Notes: generated by a model from the sequence alone, not told the origin. A stretch of DNA of 64,000 nt from Syngnathus acus (GCF_901709675.1 NC_051106.1:10052001-10116000), one strand, 5' to 3'. Counted from the first letter of the stretch, positions 50,747 through 62,582 are shown. A program made the numbers and translations.

Positions 50747-53700
50747 GTGAGTACTCACTTGAATATTTTTTATTGCGAATGCTCGGTTGAGAATGTTGCC
50801 GTCACAAATGTGGGACACGTAAAGATTTGACTTTGCACTCAGAGGTAGCAAATCCAAGACTTGCCTTGGACTGCTTTGGAACACGCAGGGAGAAATAATT
50901 GTTTGTTGGCAAGTGTGTATGCATGCACAAGTAAAGACTATAAAATTGGACTTACCTGTTCTTCTCTTTCTCCCCCCCCCCCCCCCCCCATGCGTGTTTG
51001 TTTATGTGAGCACTCTAAATGATTTATAGGTGAGAAGGTAATGTGACTTTTTGTCTCTCTAGCGCTATGTGCCATGCCCTCATGCCCCAAGTCAGCTACC
51101 ATACACTCCTGCTCAAATGTGACCAGAATGAGGAAAAAAGGAGATTGAAAACAATTGATGCTTTGTTCTATCTTCTTTTAAATGTAGTTGACTTACGTAC
51201 ATGAGCTTCTCTGTAGAATTGAATATCATCCAAAAAATACATTTATCTCAGTTTGTTCAATCAAGTGAACTTGAGATACATTACACACATGGAAAATAAT
51301 TTCTAATAGTCGATTTCTTTGTCAAAAATAATTGTATTGCTTCTTTTATGTATAGCAAATGTGCTGAGGTAGGTAATGTAGTACGTAAATACAATTTAAA
51401 AGCAATTCCAACTTCAATAAAAGTCTGAGTTTGACAGTAATAATATTCTAATTAGTCTCCATAGATGAAAATAGAATGTAATGTGTCCAATTGTTCAAAT
51501 TTGATAGATATTAAAAGCAAAAACTAACATTTCATCCTGTGTAGTCAATCAGAATAGAAGTTTTGTACTACTAAAGTAAAGCTTTTGTCAGGATGTATTT
51601 AAAGAAATAAAAGATCCAGTGTCCACCGATGGTGCAACTCTCCCTCTCAACAGGGATAAGCTTTATTAAATCTTTTTATGAATAATTCATTCAAGATTAC
51701 AAAGAAGGTGTTACGAGGTGATTACATTCCTTTGATGTTTTGCTCAAAGATTCCTCATGAAACAAGCATGGTGACAGGGAGAGTGGGAGAGATGAGGAAC
51801 GTGGTTCCCAGACGTCTATACCATGATGTCTCCCAAACTTGCAGGGATGCGTCTCTATCCTTGTTTCGAGTCGGGAGTAAACAGCAAGGCTGACCTTGTC
51901 AATCGAAAGCTGCTTCGACTTACCTACATATGAAATAAAATGCCATTCTCTTGGTGGTCCATGATGCCGCTGCCGCATGTAGATGAAGAGTTTAGATCCC
52001 TCAAGTCTTAATTATGGTTGGCTATTGGTGTTATTTTGCATTCTAATGGCCCATTGCAAGTGAACTTTGCACATTGGAAAGAGCTGGAGGGAGTCTTCAA
52101 AGGCGTGAGAGAAGTGTGCTGAAGTCATTGACGAGACCACAAAAGGCAGCCGAGAGCTAAACCCAAAGACAATTCCAATTTGGTATAAATGACTTATTGT
52201 AATCACTTTTTGTATATTATTATCATCATTATTATTATTGTACACGGTGGAAAACCCCGCCCCGCTTGCTTAGTGATTAAGAGGCAGGATTTCCCACAGT
52301 CTCTTGACAACAACAACAACAAAAAACAGATTAAGCATGATTCCAGATTAAGACGCAAAATCCCTTTTTTAAACACCGACTTGGCGCTTTTTACCCGACC
52401 GAGCCTGTGTGCTCCTGGACAACCATATTGATGATGTGAATTTTTGGTATTAGTACAGCTCACTTTCATGTCATGCCCGATGACCACTGTCCACAATAGT
52501 GTTTTCGAGTCACCATCTGTTTTCACAGCGGACGATAAGCACCTCAAGCTGTAATGGATAAGTGAGTGCTTGACATAAAAGACGTCGTATTCACTTTTGC
52601 GGTTATGCCGCCTCTGTGTGTTACGCTTATCAGAATTAAACCAGCATCTATTCCAGCGAAATGGTGAAAAGAGAATTATGTGCTTGGCTTTAATAAAATG
52701 CTGTTGAGGGACATGCCAGCTCGCTTGTTGGCAAGCTTTGGAGCTGTTTACTTCCTGCCGTTTAATTTGTGTTACGCCCTGTGTGTTTTCAGGCCAGATT
52801 AGTTTGACCATATCCCTTCAGGAAACAACAAAATTAGATTAATTTGTGGAGAAGCATGCAGGAGTGGTGTTGATGCAAAACAAGCCCAATGAGCCAGCCT
52901 TCTGGTTGAAATCTGTTCATCTCTGAATGATTACAGAGTTGCTTGTTGTGTTTGATCTTTATGTCCAGCTGGCTTTTTTCTGTCCCACGGCTGGTGAACG
53001 TCAAGTTCTGTTTTCAAGCGTAGCCCTGGAGTCCAAATAAAAACTTACGTCATTCCGTAAGGATCGTGATTAAGTGATTTAGGAGGTGGTTCTCTGATTT
53101 AGACTGCTAATTTGCCATGAATCTGTGTTTATGGGCTGGACTATGTTTATGTTGATCAAATATTTGTTGGTTTGGGCACTTTAAGAATGATCATCTTGTA
53201 TTTTTCCCCAAAGTTCCTGACTTTGTCAGTCTCACGCTGCTCATTTAGTCATTAGTTTCACATGGTCGCATCTATTATGCCCTTCGGTATCAACCAATCA
53301 ACTCTTTCCCTCGGGTCTTCATCACTTGGTTTTGTCTTTAATTATTCTGTTTGTTGTGCCTCCAGTCTTTGTTCCCTTTTTCCAAAGCATCTTCTTGTCA
53401 CTTATGGAATTAAAGCCTCTGTGGGATTTGAATGTGCATGGGCTTTGTTGACTGGACATGGGACATGACTGGAATCCCTCACTGGGAAGGAAACTGCCTG
53501 AACCGCTACTACCGGCTATTCCGTCCATATATCTTATTTCAGGAGTTCAATTTGCATCACCAGTAATACCTTGCAGCTAGGATATACTCGAGGATGTCTA
53601 CTTTTTGGATGTTTTGGTCCTGCTGGTCTCATCAAGTTGCTAGGACAGTTTGCAGCCATCGGCAAAGAACCACATGAGAATCTCCTTTGAATCAGAGACA

Positions 53701-54351
53701 ACGTTTCTTGGCCAAGAGAGTGTATTGTGCCCCCAAAATCTGTCCTGTCTCAGGTGTTGAAGCTCACGGATTTGAAGGGCTTGTTTCGAGGAAAAGGAAA
53801 CGTGTACGACGAGAGTGACAGACAGATTGTTGCGGCACCAGAAGATGAGGTCACTTTATCGGATTGTTGTAATGAAGTGAAAGCTGAGGCAAAAAGCAAT
53901 CTATATTCCTACTACCTATGGTCAACGAGGTCTGGGGAGAATGCATCTGTTGCAGGTACAAGTGACTGAAAGAAGTTTCCTCCTTTTGTAGGATTTGTCT
54001 GAATCGTAGGTGGGAAATCTTTCAAATTGAGAATCTGGATCACTCATGTGAAATGTTTGATGAATACAGAACATGAATCAAAAAAACGAGAGGGGGGGAG
54101 AGACGTTTCTGCAGAACAAAACTCACGTCTAGACACTAACACACAAACTAACCAGCCAAGTTGGGCCAGACTCACTTGAAGGCGCAGATGTTGTTTTGAC
54201 TTTCAGGTGGTCCCAATATACACGATTCACACAATTTTAAAACCACTTTATTTTTCAAATTGTCTTTCTTACTTCATGACTATACGCAATACAGTGGTAT
54301 TTTTCTTTATTAAAAAATAGCCAGCAAAAAATACAGTGCTATTTTCCACAG
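50747..54351 (+). other. alk: Intron 8 of the alk-like gene (3.6 kb)
   Basis: A tract of 18 C residues sits at 50972-50989. A minus-strand open frame of 202 codons (52203-52811) is the longest in the window, but it has no recognisable domain and looks like chance. No other element was identified. Confidence 0.82.
50972..50989 (+). repeat. Poly-C tract
   Basis: Eighteen consecutive C residues after a pyrimidine-rich lead-in, in intron 8. A similar 13-base C run occurs at 10114-10126. Confidence 0.95.
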
Positions 54352-54524
54352 GTGCGGTTCTGGATGTGTTCTAGTGCTATGCAGAAGGGGATGCTGTCTT
54401 TGTGGATAGCAGAGAACAGCACTGGCCCCAAGGAGCAGCGCCAACTGTGGCACTCAGCCAGCGAAGCTACATCTCAGAGAGGCTGGAAATTCATCACAGT
54501 TCCACTTTATGGACTGGCTGACTG
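54352..54524 (+). CDS. alk: ALK-family receptor, coding exon 9 (MAM2 core)
   Basis: This exon has 173 nt, acceptor attttccacag and donor TG|gtacga. It enters in phase 0 and leaves in phase 2. The frame reads VRFWMCSSAMQKGMLSLWIA, ENSTGPKEQRQLWHSASEAT, then SQRGWKFITVPLYGLAD. It aligns with human ALK [25 protein letters not shown]...VWH...WQWMVLPL. The EN-(S/K)-TG, LWH, W-x-x-x-x-(V/L)-P-L elements are conserved. NST is a potential glycosylation site. The Cys in WMCSS is not in human ALK. The donor gtacga is below consensus at +4 to +6. Confidence 0.95.
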
Positions 54525-55626
54525 GTACGACACTCACCAGTGGCACTCGCTGACAGAGTTTTCTTAAGGCAGCTTTAAATTTAACAGTCACTGGTCGTCA
54601 CACGAGTATAAATATTTCCCACGTGGCAATCGACCTCTGGACCAATAAGCTCGGTTTCTCTCTCTCTCAAAATACGTTTCAAGCATTTTGATTGCATTTT
54701 CTTTTCTCGCAATGACGTGAAATGAACAAATCCCTTAGCAAATCCTCACAACAGATGTGCCTTGTGTACAAAAGCCCTTTTATTTTGCCCGTCTGTGATA
54801 TATTGTTGAAATCAATCCTCAAGGTTTCATCTCCCTGCCACATAATTAGCAATGTCCCCGATTCCCCCTCAACGAGGAGATCAGTTAAAGCTAAAGAGAC
54901 AGAAGAAAGGAAGGAAGAAACCCACATAAAGCACTTTATCTTTTCTTGCCTGACTGGAGCTTTTTTTGCCATTCGAGCTCAGATAATCCTGTTCCACTGA
55001 GAGTGATTAATTTTTTATTCCTGGGTTGTGTAGTCGGCGGTGTTTGTGTTCTAAATTATAATGTCATGTTCGTAACCAGCAGATGAACCTTCTAGTTTTT
55101 GCGAGGTGACCTTTTGTAGAGCTTAAGCAGATCCCAAAGTGCTGCAGAATACAACCGACCGACTACACCCAAATGTAGCATGTCGGTCAGATTATCAAGA
55201 AGTTTATTGATACGGAAGAGATGGCTTAAAATGCCTCAGCGTGAATGTTTGTTTAAAACAGCTCAGTGAACTAGTGGTAGAGTGTCCGCCCTGAGACTGG
55301 AAGGTTGTGGGTTCAAACCCCGGCCGACCAAAGACTATAAAAATGGGACCCATTGCCTCCCTGCTTGGCACTCAGCATTAAGGGTTGGAATTGGGGGCTT
55401 AGATCACCAAATGATTCCCGCTGCTGCTCACTGCTCCCCTCTCCCCCAGGGGATGGATCCAAATCACACGGGGATAGGTTAAATGCAGAGGACAAATTTC
55501 ACCACACCCAGATGTGTGTGTGACGATCATTGGGACTTTAACTTTAAAAGGTTCTTCTGTTCAAGTGAGAGCTGTCAAACCTTTTCCACGTTTTAACATT
55601 GTTTGATGCCTTCTGTTCTCCCACAG
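54525..55626 (+). other. alk: Intron 9 of the alk-like gene (1.1 kb)
   Basis: The 3' third is occupied by a tRNA-derived SINE (55259-55542). The first 730 bp contain nothing I recognise. Confidence 0.85.
55259..55542 (+). mobile_element. tRNA-derived SINE, near full length
   Basis: The head has an A box (CAGCTCAGTGAACTAGTGG) and a B box (GGTTGTGGGTTCAAACCCC). The body has ACTATAAAAATGGGACCCAT, a CTTGGCACTCAGCATTAAGG phrase, CCCGCTGCTGCTCACTGCTC and a GATCATTGGGACTTTAACTT end. This order is that of a common fish SINE with a TTTAAC-type tail. A candidate 7-bp target duplication TTTAAAA lies at 55252-55258 and 55543-55549, though its low complexity makes it weak evidence. The SINE is in the sense orientation and ends 84 bp before exon 10. 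Confidence 0.88.
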
Positions 55627-55727
55627 GTTCTGGCTTCTTTTCGGATCAGAAGATGGACCTGGACCCGGTCCTGGGTCCATTATTTCACTTGACAACATCT
55701 CTTTCAGCATGAATTGCTTCCTGGCTT
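55627..55727 (+). CDS. alk: ALK-family receptor, coding exon 10 (end of MAM2)
   Basis: This exon has 101 nt, acceptor gttctcccacag and donor T|gtgagt. It enters with one base (TG|G, Trp) and leaves in phase 1. The frame reads FWLLFGSEDGPGPGPGSIIS, then LDNISFSMNCFLA. It aligns with human ALK [31 protein letters not shown]: FWL, the (F/L)DNIS motif typical of the last MAM strand, and the final MAM cysteine are conserved. NIS is a potential glycosylation site. A small Pro-Gly repeat (PGPGPG) replaces the tryptophan-rich loop of the human protein. Confidence 0.95.
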
Positions 55728-55867
55728 GTGAGTGCGGTTTTTCATATTTTATATTTTTCATGTATATGATTATTTTGGGGGTACTTTATTTTCTACGGAA
55801 GTCTTCCGAAACTCTCATTTCTGTACTTCTACATGAGTATTGAGTGTGAATAATTGTAACGCCTCTG

Positions 55868-56096
55868 ATGGCTTTCAAATGATAAAGTAGAATGATATTG
55901 TCACCAACTTTCGATATACTTCAAATAACTTCCATTTTAATATGAAACATTTTTCATCATTTAAATAAGGTAGAAAAGTGATGGCTTTCAAATGATCAAC
56001 AAAGTCGAAAGATATTGTCAGCAACTTTCAATACACTTCAAATAACATCCATTTTAATATCAAACACTTTTTATGATGTTTTAATAGGTAGAAAAC
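55868..56096 (+). repeat. Two-copy tandem duplication, period 113 bp
   Basis: Copy 1 runs 55868-55980 and copy 2 runs 55981-56096. Both begin ATGGCTTTCAAATGAT, continue with GATATTGTCA-(C/G)-CAACTTTC, share ATACTTCAAATAAC-like and ATCCATTTTAATAT-like blocks, and end in a GGTAGAAAA motif. They differ by scattered substitutions and small indels, so the duplication is old. There are no coding features. Confidence 0.9.
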
Positions 56097-58044
56097 GATG
56101 ACTGTGTTTGTCAAAAGCTGTAAACATTGATCAAAACCGAGCCCAGTGGCTCAGCGGCCCTTTATTTAAAGAGATGACATTTTCTAGCAGATGGGTATTT
56201 GCTCTCACATTTCTGGGTTATGGCCTCTGGATTGGCTGCACTGCTTTGGCAGCACTGCAGGAACATCTATCTATGCTTTGAACACTTTCCAAGCTCTTGA
56301 GCCAGAGCAGGCAGGTATCTCTGTCATCCATCCGTCATATTTGATTCCCCATCAGACCAACCAACCAACCAGTCGATGCTGAAGAGACAGCCGTGGAATA
56401 CAACGTCTTACAAAGGTTATGAGGCCGATTGAAAATACTTTTCTTTCATCACACCCAGTTGAAATGATAGATTGTATCATTATTATCAGTCACCATTTCA
56501 ACTTATGGAGATGTACTCACATTTTTATAGCATTTGATGAAAACTCTATTTTGGCTACAGTGACTCAACAATTCCATCACCGTTATTTCCCATTATTGCT
56601 TGACTCTAACACTTCTGGAGGCCTCCAGGTAGCTCGGGGCACCCAACTAATGAATAGTCACACTTCAGTCGGTTGTTTCGCCGGCCTCTCCTCTCGTTTC
56701 ACGTTACTCCATCGACCTGCTTGCTAGTTGCTGCAGCAACATTCCAGTGCTGTCTTCCACACATTGCCTGAATGATAATGTCTTTGCAGCAACTTTGCTC
56801 TCGATTCTCACACACAGGCACAAAAAAATCATGCTGAACTTGTGTTAAAACAACACATAGAAGCCTTGAACTTCCAGTGGGACAGCCAGATGGTGTGTAA
56901 AGTGCTTCCACTCATTCAACCTGTCAAATGTATTTGTCCACTCGTATGCTGAGTGCATGATCCATCAAATCTGCACACAGCGATCAAGCGGCAGAGGTTT
57001 ACATGCTCTTATTCATTTGAGGATTACAGGCTTGGGAATGAGCTATTGATTTACTAACTGAAGCATGCTGGTGGAAAAAAGGAAAGAAAAGATTTTGAGC
57101 TTTTAAATCCTTATTGAGATATAAAAACACAGCTTCAGACAGATTGTGTTTAACTGCAGTTGTTTGCGCTGTAAAAAATGTCTTTTAATCGTTAGTTGTT
57201 GTGGAAGTCAGATTGTCGAAACGCGTTACGCTCTTTTGGATTCAACTTCAATATCGTAGCATAGTATGTCACACACGCAACCTCACTGTGTCGTTTTAGA
57301 ATTGAGAAGCAGCAGCAGCGGTGACGAAATTGCTTACGTGTTTTTGCATTTCACACATTTGCCTGGCCACTTGTCGCACGGTAGAGTTTGTAAGATTATA
57401 TCACTGATTAAAAAAAAAAAAAGAAGCTATTCTTAGGAGTTTGAAGAGATGTGTTCCTATTTTTCTTTCCCATTATATATGTATATGAAAAACATCCCAT
57501 ACTCAACAGCAGTGTTAGTTTCATCTGGAGCAAAATGACATTTAAAGGAAATGGAGCACTTACAAGACAACAAAATATACTTTTAATCATCCCTTTTTAT
57601 GGAAACTTTCCAACTTGACCCACACCTGGCTGGCGTTCATAGCAGGTGACATACTTTTCATATCTTCTGTGAGCACATTGCTCTTCACTGCTTCTCCTTG
57701 ACAGAAGCATTGTGTCACTTTGAAGGAAATGCCATTTGCAAAGCGTAAACAGGGGGAAGGGTGAACTCTGTCACCAAGTATTTATAAGTATTACAATATC
57801 CATGTTTCATCCATGTTAATTGTATTCAATTGACTTGAGTGCAAACAAACTTTGTTGCGTGGAAAATATGATTTGACAGACTCCAAGATGCACTTTATTA
57901 TTTTTAATTGATCGTTCACAGTACATCTGTTTATCTGTAGAACATGCACATTGTTGATATCTAGGTGTGTTTTTATTTTTCATGTGATAGATGCCAACAT
58001 TGAGCAAGTTTCCTCACTTCTCAGAGCCTTCAAAAAGGGCGACG

Positions 58045-58095
58045 CCCCGACATTTAGCTCAGTGGTCAGTGCACAGGTGGCGGCGCAACTTTGAA
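58045..58095 (+). repeat. tRNA-like SINE head fragment (possible)
   Basis: The phrase CATTTAGCTCAGTGGTCAGTG matches the A-box portion of the relic at 32768, followed by GC-rich GGTGGCGGCGCAAC. It is very short and lacks a clear B box. Confidence 0.35.
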
Positions 58096-58782
58096 TCATA
58101 ACCTTTGCACATTTTTGTGTATATTATGTATACAATGCGTCACACAAGCTGATGGAAGTATGTCAACTTCAATGCACTGATACATTGACGTCAGCACAGA
58201 GTGACTCATTTATTCTGGCTTTCTGCTAAGCAACCATGAAAAGTCATCTTTTCTCCACACTGAGGCAGGCGTACAGAATGGGGACAGGTGACAATTTTCC
58301 AGGCCGCCTTCCAAGCACCGCAGGTAAAATTAGTCACCCCTACTTTAACATCTTTTGGGGGGAAGAAGTTCCTCTATCTTGTGCAGTAATAGGCAATCAG
58401 GCGGCCTTTTGCCAAGAAGACTTCACCCCGGGAGAGAATTTAAGCAGGATGAGATCAAGGTAGCAGCGAGCGAGCATATGATCTCAGTCCTGGAAATGTG
58501 GTCGGTCGGTCGGTCGGGGCTGGAGGCCTGATGGATTGCTACAAAAGACCCAGACTGAATGTGCTTACCCCTTCGCTGTTTGGAGAGATAGAGGCAAAGG
58601 AAATTGGATGTATGCATTTCCTCTCTTCTTTATAGCCAAATGAAAAGCCTTACTGCAGATTCCACAGATTGAACTGCTGCTAGTCAGTCTGCTTACTTGC
58701 ACATTCGACACCATAACAACGCCGCTGCACATGGAATTAGAAATGCCATATTTTGGTGATAAAATGGAACATTTCATTTCAG

Positions 58783-58905
58783 CAAATGGAGAGTTTCCAC
58801 CGGTGGCCAGCAGTAGCGCAACCGGCTTGCCCGTGGGACCGCCGATCACTGCCACAACCCCATCCGTCGGGATTCCTCTGATGAACTCACCTACCAGAGA
58901 TTACT
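58783..58905 (+). CDS. alk: ALK-family receptor, coding exon 11 (linker between MAM2 and glycine-rich region)
   Basis: This exon has 123 nt, acceptor catttcatttcag and donor T|gtaagt. It enters completing a Ser codon (T|CA) and leaves in phase 1. The frame reads NGEFPPVASSSATGLPVGPP, then ITATTPSVGIPLMNSPTRDY. It has no cysteine and is rich in Pro, Ser, Thr and Gly, as expected of a flexible and possibly O-glycosylated linker. In human ALK the same place holds a similarly sized disordered segment (SGEDKILQNTAP...), with no residue similarity beyond the start. The call depends on exact phase agreement with exons 10 and 12 and on good splice sites. Confidence 0.82.
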
Positions 58906-59264
58906 GTAAGTGTGGATTTGGATGAGAGATGGCTATTTCACATAGCTTGAAGCTATTCATGCCATAGTGTTTCTCTGTCTGTCTTCCTTTGTCTGTGCTT
59001 GCACACCCACCCACGCATGCATGCATGCACTGATTCTCAACAACTCTAAATGCATTGCATTTGACATGACACACAGACTCTAATAAAGTAAGCGCGCCCC
59101 CCACCGGTTCGCATCCAGCGCGCAACAGCAGGAGTCCTGTCGAGATCTCCTTTGGCAATAAATGGAGCAGGACGGGCAGTTACGGAGTGTAAAATTCTTC
59201 AATTTGTCTCCGGAGAATGTCAATGGAGACGGTTACACAGACATGACATTTTCTGGCTCACGCT

Positions 59265-59299
59265 CTCTTCCTTCCTTCCTTCCTTCCTTCCTTCCTTCA
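59265..59299 (+). repeat. (TTCC)n microsatellite
   Basis: About eight CCTT units ending in CTTCAG. Confidence 0.93.
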
Positions 59300-60602
59300 G
59301 TAAGGCAACATGTCGAGTTCCATATCCAAAGTCATATATTTGTGTTAGTCTTATCAAACCTTTTCCAAAACACATTTCCTTAGCCAGAAAGCTTTCAAGC
59401 ACTGGACTCGCTCAAAGAAAAAAAAAAAGTGAGATGTTACTCTTCTTCTGGTTAACTGGATGGGAAAGAAATCTTTTTTTTACAATAAGCATCCTGCACT
59501 GAAATAAATGTGGAGAAAATGTGAGTCTATGTGAGTGGGTTGAGCAGTGCTTTTCACGTCCAGCAGATAATGATGGTCCCAGGAATCCTAGCATGGGACT
59601 CAAATCACAGTAATCTGCATCATATTTTCTGTCCCTGAAAGCTTTTATAGCGTTCAAGCTTTTTTCAAGCCCAGACAGTTGATTTTGTTGTGTACTGAGA
59701 CTTCAATTTTCAAGATTTTTGACATATCGCGTAAGCCCCGCTAATTTGACTTTGACTTGACTTTGACTTTAAAGGTATTATTCACTACAGGTTTGTATGA
59801 TCCAAATGGAAGCAGCAATAATTGAGGGAGTTGATCTACTGACTGGGCGCAATCTGGATTGGGCAGTCTATTTTGCACATTCTGGGATGACTACATTCAA
59901 ACTGGTCAATATAGCTAATGCAATAATGCAACCCACATGCAAACAAAGATGATCACAATAAATCGCTTTTCTACACTTTCATTCAGGAGCTTTTGAATGA
60001 TCTAAAGACTAACTCCACAAGAAGGATTCATGTCATATGACCTTTGATCCTTGGGCTGTGTTTTTCCACATGATCTGCTTGAATTCATGAATGATTTTAT
60101 ACACCAAGCCCACCTAACTCCACATGTTCAATAAAATACACAGCAAATTGCAAATGGGAGCAATCGGGAAATCTAAAGCAAATATTTCATATAACTTGCT
60201 AGGATCCCTACTAGTGATTTTACGAGATCAGTAAAAAATATGTTTGATGAAATGAGGGATTGATGCCACTGCCAGTGAACGGTCTGTCTCTGCATGCGGC
60301 CAATTCGCCATGTAGTATTCAATCTGCTGAACAGGCGTAGATGGTCAGAGCAAGAGCCAAATGGGAAAATGCTAATTTGGGCTGCTTCTTGCCCAGTCGC
60401 TTGTCAGTCTTGAACACAAGCTGCTGCTGACTTGTTTCATTCATTGGCGGGTCAGGGAGGAAAATGCTACATTGGTGTTTGACCTGCTTATTTGTTATGA
60501 TGACGCTGTGGGGGGGGTATGAGCTGGATCTGGGAGGATGGGTAACATTGAAAAAGAAAACCTACTTATTGCTCTTGCCCGTGTCCATATTATGCTGTAG
60601 AT

Positions 60603-60700
60603 CACCGGTGTCAAAGTCAAGGCCCGGGGGCCAGCTCCGGCCCGCCAGATCATTTTATGTGGCCCGTGAAAGCAAACCATGTCTGTCCACTTCAATGACC
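60603..60700 (+). repeat. Dispersed repeat end, 'gtgtcaaagtcaaggcccggggg' type
   Basis: The block GTGTCAAAGTCAAGGCCCGG, GGCCAGCTCCGGCCCGCCAG, ATCATTTTATGTGGCCCGTG is a widely repeated vertebrate sequence, probably a terminus of a non-autonomous DNA transposon. Only one end is seen. The class is from recognition and is not proven here. Confidence 0.55.
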
Positions 60701-61946
60701 CTTGCTTAAATCTGTAGCAAAATATTTGTCATGTGAGCCTTTAATATTGGCCGGGCGTCTGCCGTTTCCCCTTGTGGGCCTGACGCTTTGCCGTGCTCTG
60801 GGCCTGATGGGGATTTGAACTCTGCCAGCCTGTCACTCCAGCAAAGCCCTTGTCGTCCCTTGACACGCTTTGTGATTAACCCCGACAAAACGTCTCGTCT
60901 CCTCTCGCCTTCATCGTTTCCCACCAGCAGATGTCAATGCTGTCTTTATATGTATCATTTTCTTTTCCATTTCAAGAGGTTTTATTGATTGACACTTTGT
61001 GAGTTCAGGTTTTTACCCCTTAACCAAGGCGCCATGTCTTTTTGTCAGGTGCTTCTGATCCCACTCTGCTCTCCTTTTGGCTGTTTTTTTTTTTTTATTC
61101 ACCCCGACTTCACCTGCACACACTTTCCTCTTATCTGCATCCATGCTCCACTATCCTGGCAAAAGAAACCGACTCATCTTTTTCTTCTTAATGAAAAAGT
61201 CATCCGAGCTTGTGGTGGGTGGTTCACTCTGCAGTGAACTAACCTCAATCTGAGCTCTCGTTCCGCACGTGGATGTGCACACGAGCGAGCGTGTGACAGA
61301 GATAAGCATTTGATCTGAAATATAACATTTCCAAAAGTGATCATCTGCAAAAAAGAAAGACAGACAGGGTGCTCTTCTTTGAACCCGCACATTTTCATAT
61401 CAAGGTTCTGCTCACGCAACATCAGACAACAAACCCAAGCAGCGTGGATGAGATGAAAATGGGCTGCAAATCAAATAGATCAACTTTGGCTTGAAACAAT
61501 TCAATTGGCTCTTCAAGCAGATGGTGCTCCCCGCCCGCTTCATGCCGAGACGGGTTTTGCCATTATCTCGCTGCTTATTAGTTGCCGAGCTGAAATGCTT
61601 CATTGAGTACAGATTTAACAGTTTGCTACTTCTTGTTACTTTGGCTTTGCTGTTGTGGGGGAACAAAAATGAACAGTGTCATGCAAATGCAGCTTTTGTT
61701 CTTATTATTTGAGGCGCGTGCTTGATTTTTTTTTTTGATGCAGATCCATCCCTACTGTGCCAGCTTTGATCCATCTGGTTGCATCCTGTGACAATTCGCC
61801 TCCATAGTCAGGCAAAGTGGGCTTTATTAAGGTGCAGACAGACAAGCATGACCTTCGCTGCCATTTATGTCTTCTTTAGAAGGGATTACTTGTTGCACAA
61901 TTTGTCAATGGAAATTTGATAGCCAATGATGCCGTTTGTATATGAC

Positions 61947-61970
61947 AAATAAATAAATAAATAAATAAAT
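61947..61970 (+). repeat. (AAAT)n microsatellite
   Basis: About six AAAT units in intron 11. Confidence 0.93.
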
Positions 61971-62551
61971 GATGCCCAAACATCATCTTCAAGTTACTCG
62001 AGAATTTAGCACCTATGAACTACAAATAGACATTGAAATGATACTTGATGTGGTTTCAAAGCTGTCAGCAACTCCCAAAAGATGCTCGTGTATGATTTAC
62101 AAAGATATGTGAATGATTATTATTTTTTCTATTTTTTATTTATGATTTCCCCAGTATGTGTATTTGAATTTCATCGACCTAATGGAGTTTCAAAACATGA
62201 TTTTCTTTCTGGCGGCAGTACGTAACCTTGCACTATTAAGTAACCTGCCGCTCAGGCCACATTGTGCAGTACAATCCAAAAGATTGAGGGATTGTTTTTT
62301 TTGTTCACAACCTTTATAGCAGTCACACTGTGCAAGAAGTCTGAGTGGCATCACTTTTGAATTGCTTTTGACTTTGAGCCATTTGCAACTCTGGTAGTAG
62401 AGACTGTGGCTCTGCACCATGAAGTCCTTCAGTTGACAAGATCATTCTCAAGCTAATTTCAGTCAGAGCATAATTAGTTGGGACACCTGCTGCCATTGTT
62501 CATATGACATAAATATTCATGTATGTATGTTTGTCTAAACTTATTGTTTTG

Positions 62552-62572
62552 CTCTCTCTCTCTCTCTCTCTT
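62552..62572 (+). repeat. (CT)n tract forming the exon 12 polypyrimidine tract
   Basis: A (CT)10 run begins 31 bp and ends 10 bp before the exon 12 start. It is a microsatellite placed exactly where the polypyrimidine tract of the 3' splice site is required. Confidence 0.93.
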
Positions 62573-62582
62573 TGGCGTTCAG

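Larger units (their letters stand above)
55728..58782 (+). other. alk: Intron 10 of the alk-like gene (3.05 kb)
   Basis: Contains a diverged 113-bp tandem duplication (55868-56096), a tRNA-like A-box fragment near 58050 and four GGTC units near 58501. Nothing else was recognised. Confidence 0.85.
58906..62582 (+). other. alk: Intron 11 of the alk-like gene (3.7 kb)
   Basis: Contains a TTCC tract (59265-59299), a GACTTTGA-type LINE tail remnant near 59745-59772, a dispersed repeat at 60603-60700, an AAAT tract (61947-61970) and a CT tract that forms the exon 12 polypyrimidine stretch (62552-62572). The rest shows nothing recognised. Confidence 0.85.

Noticed and set aside
52203-52811. A 202-codon minus-strand frame, the longest in the window
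   Set aside because: No recognisable domain, low-complexity ends (IIIMMIII, LLLLL), no splice or promoter context. Best explained as chance in intron 8.
55259-55340. Possible tRNA gene (A and B boxes present)
   Set aside because: The boxes belong to a SINE head continuous with a recognised SINE body; no complete cloverleaf is formed.
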